Part shown: one piece after another, positions 59,801-64,000 of the stretch
Layout of the letters: each line of letters begins with the position of its first letter
Position numbering within the stretch: the stretch's first letter is position 1
Assembly (NCBI GenBank): GCA_958413895.1
Contig: CATYVQ010000006.1
Location: forward strand, 1-64,000
Source of the DNA: an uncultured Collinsella sp.
Lineage (GTDB): Bacteria; Actinomycetota; Coriobacteriia; Coriobacteriales; Coriobacteriaceae
Direction of reading: 5' to 3'
Length of the DNA stretch: 64,000 nucleotides
Notes under the pieces: generated by a model
What the model was told of the DNA's origin: nothing
What the model saw: the letters and a program-made list of their open reading frames with translations, nothing else
Database searches by the model: none
Program-made: the position numbers and the translations under genes

Positions 59801-60085
59801 GCAATCGGTGCGTCGAAGCGCAACGTGGCAAACGTGTTCAATGCCGAGACCTTTATCGAGGGCCTTATCGCCGGCGTCTTCGCTATCGTCGTTGTGGTGC
59901 TCGTGAGTTTTCCGGTCAATGCCTGGGCACTTGCTGCCAAGCAGGTACCCAATCTGATGAGCCTGCCGGTACGGGACGCGCTGGTACTCATTGCGATCTC
60001 GGTACTGCTGACGGTCGTTGCCGGCCTGCTGCCGGCCCGTAGCGCGTCCAAGAAGGATCCCGTGGAAGCCCTACGCTCCGAATAA
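56831..60085 (+). CDS. MacB-like ABC transporter, fused ATPase-permease
   Basis: 1084 aa from the ATG after GGAGAGG; a TTG 3 codons earlier is possible. Residues 1-225 are the ATPase: GPSGSGKTT, signature LSGGQMQRVAIARAL, Walker B EIVLADEPTGALD. One membrane span follows near 270-290. The large extracytoplasmic domain (about 300-955) contains a low-complexity DLSG stretch (MDLSGIDLSGLDIDLSG near 660). Three C-terminal spans form an FtsX-like permease (VSISLVVSSIMIGIITYISV, ERKKEIGILRAIGASKRNV, RSASKKDPVEALRSE). MacB-type mechanotransmission exporter for a peptide, lipid or toxin; substrate unknown. Standing alone. Confidence 0.92.
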   Translation: MLELKGICKRYVTQSFTQVALDNVSLAFRDNEFVAILGPSGSGKTTMLNVIGGLDHFDSGDLLIDDISTKDFRDRDWDAYRNNRIGFVFQSYNLIPHQTILENVELALTLTGVGHAERRQRAREALEKVGLGEHVNKRPSQLSGGQMQRVAIARALINDPEIVLADEPTGALDSTTSVQVMDLLKDVARDRLVIMVTHNPELAYQYATRIVNLADGKITDDSDPFDVADATRREAKPTRKTSMSFVTALGLSARNLMTKKGRTAMTAFAGSIGIIGIAAILALSNGVNDYIKKVEEDTLSSYPLTISKQDYDLSSMMGGQGTTDDDASKNEDPSDDGGDGKAEGADKIPVVTAVKDMFASVKSNDMTSFKAWLDDGGDGIDKEVNAIQYGYGVTPVVYRAGKGDEKPVRLVPNAMTEAMSGGASSAATVSMESMGTSVFNEMIDDQSLLDSQYDVVAGHWPTSANEAVMVLSSRGTVGDYTLYSIGALDIDELNDLVNSAMTADGGVKAPETGTDFTYDDALSTTFKVLSPADAYRKNEETGMWTDMSGDADFMAAKVADGIDVHIVGVVRPNETANASALSPGIAYTHALTRQLMERAADSQIVQEQLAHPETDVFTGKSFDELQGEAKQGVDLGSMFSVDEAALKSAFSFDTSALSGAAGGMDLSGIDLSGLDIDLSGVGKDIDFSDIMAKAPTPDFSGVFDGLELTPEQMQQVGALANQLFEGFIQSDQFKALTPDDLKDASKLADAFSTYLENDATAQQCLAQLKALGGDALAERLQRAMTDYVQKQLAPYLQQAMDQVMKTISEQIATTVSAQLKAGAAGLMDQMATQMSSSFANLASAMHVDASAFARAIHFNMDAEDLSSLMMSYAKASKLTYDNNLTTLGYADEADPISVKIFPRDFEAKERVLDHIDAYNKQVKAAGHDEQAISYTDYMGIIMGSVTDIVNTISLVLIAFVSISLVVSSIMIGIITYISVLERKKEIGILRAIGASKRNVANVFNAETFIEGLIAGVFAIVVVVLVSFPVNAWALAAKQVPNLMSLPVRDALVLIAISVLLTVVAGLLPARSASKKDPVEALRSE

Positions 60086-60116
60086 TGTGACAAAGGGACA
60101 GTCCCTTTGTCACATT
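60084..60116. repeat. CAAAGG-type intergenic palindrome
   Basis: Perfect 16-bp arms AATGTGACAAAGGGAC and complement around a central A. It overlaps the stop of the ABC gene and likely terminates it. Confidence 0.85.
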
Positions 60117-60132
60117 GAGTGGCTTGTAAATC

Positions 60133-60313
60133 GAGGTCTAATACTTTTCCCGAGAAGTGAACGAGTGAAAACGGGCCCTCGAAGTATCGGCACTTTCGAG
60201 ATGCAATTTCCTGCGGTTTTGATCGTTGAATCCTGCGGTTTTAGCGTCAGAAAATGTCGATGCTTCGGGGGTCCAAAAACGGTCGTTCACTTCTCAGAAA
60301 AATATTAGACCTC
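60133..60313. repeat. 181-bp inverted-repeat element
   Basis: The ends are imperfect 31-32-bp inverted repeats (60133-60164 and 60283-60313; GAGGTCTAATA...GAGAAGTGAACGA), differing at about four positions. Inside, similarity continues (GGGCCCTCGAAGTATCG against a complement of CGATGCTTCGGGGGTCC), so nearly the whole unit folds into one long imperfect hairpin. The central loop has a direct repeat TCCTGCGGTTTT. No coding capacity. A MITE-like element or a structured RNA. Confidence 0.75.
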
Positions 60314-60398
60314 GTTGTATGGGGTGCGGCTGGAGGGTGGTCATCGTTCAGTAGCTACCTCTTCCTTGTGAATCGCCTGAAGCACAAGGCATAATGCA

Positions 60399-60426
60399 TG
60401 TGACAAAGGGATGGCCCCTTTGTTGC
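60399..60426. repeat. Degenerate CAAAGG-type palindrome
   Basis: TGTGACAAAGGGATGG...CCCCTTTGTTGCG is a decayed copy of the palindromes at 56618 and 60084, 25 bp before the dus start. Confidence 0.65.
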
Positions 60427-60448
60427 GTTGATCTGAGAGTAGATGTAG

Positions 60449-61402
60449 ATGATTCTATCGTTGGCCCCTATGGAGGGCATTACCGGGCATGTGTTCCGTC
60501 GCGTGCATGCGGAGTGCTTCGGTGCGCTCGATTGTTATTACACGCCGTTTTTGTCGCCGCCGCGGGTGGGAAACCGCTTTGGCGGCAAGGCATTTAAGGA
60601 GATCGATCCTGCCAATAACCAGGGGCTTAACGTAGTGCCTCAGCTGATGTCCAAGAACGCGGACGAGTTTGTGTGGGCGGCACAGGTGCTCGCCGACATG
60701 GGCTATCGCGAGGTCAATCTCAACTTGGGTTGCCCCTCGGGGACGGTTGTCGCCAAGGGCAAGGGTTCGGGTTTCTTGCGCAATCTCGACGAGCTCGAGG
60801 TGTTCTTGAGCGATGTGTGCGAGCGGTCGCCGTTGCCGGTATCGGTAAAGACCAGGCTGGGGCTGGAGAGCGATGACGAGTATGAGCGCGTGCTCGATCT
60901 GTATTGCCGCATGCCGCTGGCAGAGCTGATTGTGCATCCTCGCGTACAAAAGGACCGTTATACGGGCTCGCCGCGCAAAGAGTTTTATGGCGAGACGCTG
61001 GAGCGTGCGCCGTTCCCCGTGGCCTATAACGGCGACATTTTCGATCTTGAGGACATGGATGCGCTGGTGGAGGCCTATCCCGGCACGCGTCATGTAATGC
61101 TGGGGCGCGGCCTGCTCGCGAACCCCGCTCTGGCTCGTATGGTCAACGGCGGTCCTGCTGCCACGGATGCTGAGCTGCAGCGCTTCCACGACACGTTGTT
61201 CGCGGCATATGCAGAAGAGATTGGCGGCAACGCGGTCTTTCGCATGAAGGAGTGGTGGTTCTACGCCAAATGCGCCTTCGCCGACCCCGCTACCGTTCAC
61301 AAGCTCGTACGCAAGACTAAAAAGGTCGACGAATACCGCGCCGCTGTCGAGCGCGTCTTTCGCGAGCAGCCACTTGCGCCCATAGCTCGCTTCCAGGGCT
61401 AG
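60449..61402 (+). CDS. dus: tRNA-dihydrouridine synthase family protein
   Basis: 317 aa. FMN enzyme that reduces uridines in the D-loop of tRNA using NADPH. Landmarks: LAPMEGITGHVFRR at the N-terminus, catalytic Cys94 in VNLNLGCPSGTVV, VSVKTRLGL, ELIVHPRVQKDRYTG, and FMN-phosphate GRGLLANPAL. The lineage (DusB or DusC type) cannot be fixed by eye. The start ATG has only a weak GAGAGTAG upstream. Stands alone between repeat elements. Confidence 0.92.
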   Translation: MILSLAPMEGITGHVFRRVHAECFGALDCYYTPFLSPPRVGNRFGGKAFKEIDPANNQGLNVVPQLMSKNADEFVWAAQVLADMGYREVNLNLGCPSGTVVAKGKGSGFLRNLDELEVFLSDVCERSPLPVSVKTRLGLESDDEYERVLDLYCRMPLAELIVHPRVQKDRYTGSPRKEFYGETLERAPFPVAYNGDIFDLEDMDALVEAYPGTRHVMLGRGLLANPALARMVNGGPAATDAELQRFHDTLFAAYAEEIGGNAVFRMKEWWFYAKCAFADPATVHKLVRKTKKVDEYRAAVERVFREQPLAPIARFQG

Positions 61403-61413
61403 TTAGTCGTCGA

Positions 61414-61443
61414 GTAGTCGTTGGGGACGTCCCCAATGACTAC
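61414..61443. repeat. GTCCCCAA-type palindrome
   Basis: 15-bp arms GTAGTCGTTGGGGAC / GTCCCCAATGACTAC abut without a loop, one wobble. The GTCCCCAATGA word recurs at 63686 (and TCATTGGGGAC at 63560), so it is a second family of dispersed repeats. Confidence 0.75.
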
Positions 61444-61516
61444 CCAAAAGTTGTACGCCAGCATCCAAAGATGTCGAAAATGGTCGACTTTGGATGCTGG
61501 CGTACATGTTTGGGTT
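61442..61516. repeat. Long hairpin between dus and the toxin-antitoxin pair
   Basis: 19-bp perfect arms (61452-61470 and 61488-61506; TGTACGCCAGCATCCAAAG) extend outward through CCCAAA/TTTGGG to about 30 bp per side. The plus-strand dus gene and the minus-strand antitoxin gene converge on it, so it may terminate both. Confidence 0.8.
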
Positions 61517-61526
61517 CGGAGGGTGA

Positions 61527-61793
61527 CTAGGCAATCATCGCATCGAGTGTGATGAGCTCCCTGAGTCGCTCCGTACGTGTTTGCCCATGGCGCTTTGCTT
61601 TTGCGTCAAACGCTTCAAGAACCGATTCGCCCACACGTGCCGATAAAACGACGCTCGGCTCATCAGAGATTGGTGGCCTTCCCAACTTGATGGTGCGACC
61701 TTTCGGCCACTCATCTTTTTCGTAGGCTTCCGCGGTTTTCTCCAACTCTCCAGGGGCAAATCCCATCATCTTTTCGAGCTGCTTAGCATCCAT
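61527..61793 (-). CDS. Putative antitoxin, ribbon-helix-helix type
   Basis: 88 aa from the ATG at 61793 (AGGAGG upstream). The C-terminal part (SVVLSARVGESVLEAFDAKAKRHGQTRTERLRELITLD) has the strand-helix-helix pattern of CopG/BrnA-type antitoxins. The N-terminus (MDAKQLEKMMGFAPGELEKTAEAYEKDEWP) would wrap a partner. Lies 8 bp downstream of the putative toxin gene, in toxin-first order. Likely represses the shared promoter. Confidence 0.6.
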   Translation of the reverse strand: MDAKQLEKMMGFAPGELEKTAEAYEKDEWPKGRTIKLGRPPISDEPSVVLSARVGESVLEAFDAKAKRHGQTRTERLRELITLDAMIA

Positions 61794-61801
61794 GGCGCCT
61801 C

Positions 61802-62068
61802 CTATCGATCGACCCCGATTTCTCTGAGCACCTTGCGTGTGGGAGGAACAAGGGCGTGGTAAATGATGTAGCCATCTCGGTCGGAGCAATATCGAGCAAT
61901 GAGCTCCATGAGACGGTTTCTCCCATCAAGTCCAACGAGAACGTAATCGATACCTCCATTTTCGAGATCACGCCTGAACCATGCGAAAGCAGAATTCCAG
62001 GCGTATGTGATATCCGTCTCCGTCAGCCCGTGTTTGAGGGCATGGGGGTGGATTGCGATGAGCTCCAT
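61802..62068 (-). CDS. Putative toxin, BrnT-like small protein
   Basis: 88 aa from the ATG at 62068 (GAGAGG upstream); a TTG 12 codons earlier is possible. Pattern HALKHGLTETDITYAWNSA... YVLVGLDGRNRLMELIARY... YIIYHALVPPTRKVLRE resembles the BrnT/RelE-like fold (helix, then strands with Arg and a closing Thr-x-Lys). Upstream the repeated words TTGTATACA and TTGTAGACA (62081-62105) look like the autoregulated operator. Function is inferred from size, order and partner. Confidence 0.5.
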   Translation of the reverse strand: MELIAIHPHALKHGLTETDITYAWNSAFAWFRRDLENGGIDYVLVGLDGRNRLMELIARYCSDRDGYIIYHALVPPTRKVLREIGVDR

Positions 62069-62125
62069 AAGGGCCTCTCTTTTTGTATACAGTTTTGTAG
62101 ACAAAAATGCAAGCAGCTAATAGAG

Positions 62126-63412
62126 CTAAGCGGCATTTTTAGGCTGGGCAGTTTGGCTTGAAATGGAGACTAAAGGTTTCAGTGCTTCTTTGCTTTCCAG
62201 TTCGGTATGTGAGCGTCCGTTGAATTCCCAGAGGGGAGCATCCTCATAGATCTTCGAGAGGAGTTTAGAAACTTTGGCAGTTTTCTCGCATTCGTAAAAT
62301 TCGGGTCGTACGACAATCAGCAAAAAAGCGGCGTCATCGGCTATTTGCTGTGCCGTCGGCATGCCGTTGAGTCCAACAGAACGCATTAGTTTTGTCATGA
62401 TAAAGTCGAATTCGTCTTCTCTTGCGTGAAGTTCGGCCGCTTTGAGCTTGGGGTCCTTCAAGACATATTGCTTGAGATGCTCAGCGGATCGAATATTCTT
62501 TATGGAGCCGTTGATGACTTCCTCATAGCGGAGCTTTTTTATTGGAAGACGTTCATGTCCAGCGAATATCGCTGCCATCCTAATGCCAACGCGCCGTTCG
62601 CGCAGCGCGCGCATCTCGTCGGTGTATTCGCTATGCCGTTCGTATTTACGATAAGAGTAGCCGTAGTCATCGTAGTAATAAGGAGCTTCGTCGACAGCGT
62701 TATCGAGTTCGGGCGCTATGAGATAGAGCGTCCCGTCCTTGGACATGATGCAGGGGTTGTCAATTTGCCCCGATTCATTTTTGATTTGCCAAATGGTTTC
62801 ATTCACCTCAAATCTCGATACCGGATTGGGGGCGTAGGAGTTGTAGAGCTCAATTAGCTTATCGACTGAGATGATTCCGCAGGCATCTGTGTAGGCGCGG
62901 GCAAAGCGCCATACCTCTTGATTTGGTTCAAGCATACGGCGCTCCCAAGCATCCAAAACACCCTGCGGACTCCGATAGCGAGCATGACGATCAATGCGCG
63001 ATGAACTCCAATGGTTATCTGCGGCAACGTTCATTAGGTCTAGGCGTAGATCTTTGTTTGCGATGTGAGCAAGCGATTGATAGTGGTCCAGGTCAAGCTC
63101 CGGTCGAAAAGGCATGTCTTTTGGAACGATTCTCGCGAGCTTTATGCAGCGCTTGAGATAAGTCGGACCCAAGCTTGGGCTGAAGTTCTGTTTGAGGTGG
63201 CAGGCGATGGGCGAGAGCAAGCCGTTGAGATTGGAGATGGGATATCCGGCAATCTCTTGTTCAAGACGGCGCCCAATGAGCAGCGCCCCTTCCGATGAGG
63301 CCTCATGACTAATGTCCTTCTGCCCGAGTTGCTTGGCCTCGACGATCTTGCTGACATCTGAGCAGGCGCTCGAGATAATGTCGGACGAAAGGGTTGGAAT
63401 CTTTTTTGCCAT
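62126..63412 (-). CDS. Hypothetical protein with LexA-like site upstream
   Basis: 428 aa from the ATG at 63412 (AGGAG 10 nt upstream); an earlier GTG overlaps that ribosome site. N-terminal third (YQSLAHIANKDLRLDLMNVAADNHWSSSRIDRHARY near 120-150) faintly resembles the nucleoprotein-like DUF1016 helix pattern YxxLxxIxxxxxRxxxxxxAxxxxWSxxxL. Middle has VNETIWQIKNESGQIDNP and a Tyr-rich acidic stretch. No catalytic motif recognised. Codon use is more A/T-rich than in core genes, so it may be acquired. The promoter at 63612-63640 overlaps a LexA-like box, hinting at DNA-damage control. Confidence 0.65.
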   Translation of the reverse strand: MAKKIPTLSSDIISSACSDVSKIVEAKQLGQKDISHEASSEGALLIGRRLEQEIAGYPISNLNGLLSPIACHLKQNFSPSLGPTYLKRCIKLARIVPKDMPFRPELDLDHYQSLAHIANKDLRLDLMNVAADNHWSSSRIDRHARYRSPQGVLDAWERRMLEPNQEVWRFARAYTDACGIISVDKLIELYNSYAPNPVSRFEVNETIWQIKNESGQIDNPCIMSKDGTLYLIAPELDNAVDEAPYYYDDYGYSYRKYERHSEYTDEMRALRERRVGIRMAAIFAGHERLPIKKLRYEEVINGSIKNIRSAEHLKQYVLKDPKLKAAELHAREDEFDFIMTKLMRSVGLNGMPTAQQIADDAAFLLIVVRPEFYECEKTAKVSKLLSKIYEDAPLWEFNGRSHTELESKEALKPLVSISSQTAQPKNAA

Positions 63413-63436
63413 AACGATGCACTCCTGTGGACTCAC

Positions 63437-63611
63437 GGATAACGGAAACGTTTGGTTGTGAGTGCCGTTCTTTGGTGGCGACGGCGAACAGGAGCGCAGC
63501 CTGCCTGAGGTGGACGAGTGCGGTAACCACTGATCTTACTTACCGTGCCCGCTCCAGCGTGTCATTGGGGACCTCCGCGGGAGCTCTCGACCAGTCTCAT
63601 GCCTTGGGATG
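63437..63611 (-). other. Long leader of the 62126-63412 gene
   Basis: About 190 nt between promoter and start codon. Contains TCATTGGGGACCTCCGCGGGAG near 63560, related to the GTCCCCAA palindrome family. No gene seen. Confidence 0.45.
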
Positions 63612-63640
63612 AGTATAACACATAGCAAACATATGTTCTA
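63612..63640 (-). promoter_or_regulatory. Promoter with overlapping LexA-like box
   Basis: On the minus strand, TATACT (63617-63612) and TAGAAC (63640-63635) are 17 bp apart. GAACATATGTTT (63638-63627) differs by one base from the SOS consensus GAAC-N4-GTTC and covers the -35 region and spacer. Confidence 0.5.
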
Positions 63641-63722
63641 TAAATTTGAGAAACTGAATCCCTACCTACTCATTTAAGTGCGTCCCCAATGAGTACCGGG
63701 CGAGCCGGTCGCAATGCGTGTG

Positions 63723-63968
63723 CTAGAGCAGGTTCTTCTGTGCCCATGCGATGATGTCGCTTGACTCGTAGAGCGGTTCGCCATCGATGAATAGACAGGG
63801 AACCTGGCGCTTTCCGCCGACGGCGATGAGTGTCTGCTCGGCTTTGGCATCGGTCGAGATATTGCGCTCGGGGATGGTCACACCGTTATCGGCAAGGAAT
63901 CGTTTGACTTTTATGCAATACGGGCAGCCGGTCATAACGTAGAGCGCGAGCTCGTGATCAGTAGCCAT
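63723..63968 (-). CDS. Glutaredoxin-like protein
   Basis: 81 aa thioredoxin-fold protein with active site Cys15-Pro-Tyr-Cys18 (YVMTGCPYCIKVKRFL), cis-Pro QVPCLFIDGEPL and the C-terminal ESSDIIAW glutathione-type loop. Reduces disulfides in the cytoplasm; in organisms with little glutathione it may accept electrons from thioredoxin reductase. Ends near the window edge; start ATG at 63968 has GGAGACC upstream. Confidence 0.93.
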   Translation of the reverse strand: MATDHELALYVMTGCPYCIKVKRFLADNGVTIPERNISTDAKAEQTLIAVGGKRQVPCLFIDGEPLYESSDIIAWAQKNLL

Positions 63969-64000
63969 AGGTCTCCAATCGGTTGAGGTTTTGATTGAAA

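Overview
The window is high-GC, gene-dense, unipartite bacterial DNA with short intergenic gaps and strong Shine-Dalgarno sites. Its gene set (MurT/GatD-type cell-wall amidation, several PTS systems, GH4 and GH172 carbohydrate enzymes, 4Fe-4S proteins, CD1871A-type CXXC peptide, Tat/sortase-like surface protein) fits an anaerobic gut actinobacterium, most likely Collinsella or a close relative in the Coriobacteriia. That assignment rests on gene content and composition, not on a database match.

Layout. 1-620: terminators, a tRNA-Glu(UUC) and a decayed copy of its 3' end. 626-5468: a fused murT-gatD gene and two translationally coupled hypothetical proteins. 5469-10458: an iron alcohol dehydrogenase, two glycerol-dehydrogenase paralogues and a four-cluster ferredoxin. 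10591-15905: an alpha-glucoside locus (GntR/UTRA regulator and zinc dehydrogenase facing a PTS EIICB and a GH4 6-phospho-alpha-glucosidase). 16033-21099: core genes (ychF, ansA, guaA) plus a small XRE/hypothetical pair around a perfect 24-bp palindrome.

21100-32663 looks like a genomic island inserted at the 3' end of guaA. A 12-bp piece of the guaA terminus (coding ..IEWE-stop) recurs in the same orientation at 32652. The island holds a LevR-like PTS regulator, a complete mannose-family PTS (EIIB, C, D, A), a GH172 (DUF2961) protein, a ROK fructokinase, gene debris (MTA nucleosidase, DegV), a hairpin-rich segment and three consecutive SAM methyltransferases. The PTS-GH172-fructokinase set is best read as an import-and-cleavage pathway for an alpha-fructoside such as a difructose dianhydride. 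The regulator keeps the LevR layout but has lost the sigma-54 contact motif. This is my main candidate for an undescribed system.

32860-40376 is a second accessory stretch of redox and detoxification genes: YqhD-type alcohol dehydrogenase, two aldo/keto reductases around a flavodoxin fragment, LysR, MerR with a 19-bp-spacer promoter, a carboxymuconolactone-decarboxylase/cupin fusion, an alpha/beta hydrolase with a Cys nucleophile position, and an FMN reductase. 40485-41018 is a frameshifted ATPase-like remnant behind three tandem 19-bp repeats.

41170-45453 encodes a divergent type IIA topoisomerase pair with a perfect LexA-type box upstream. 45918-52573 has a lipoprotein, a 1455-aa Tat-exported LAGTG surface protein and a LuxR regulator. 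52642-56597 has a two-component system divergent from a CD1871A / NapH-like ferredoxin / TlpA-thioredoxin lipoprotein module. 56831-63968 has a MacB-like ABC exporter, dus, a toxin-antitoxin-like pair, a hypothetical gene behind a LexA-like site, and a glutaredoxin. Palindromes with a CAAAGG...CCTTTG core recur between genes, and a 181-bp inverted-repeat element lies at 60133-60313.
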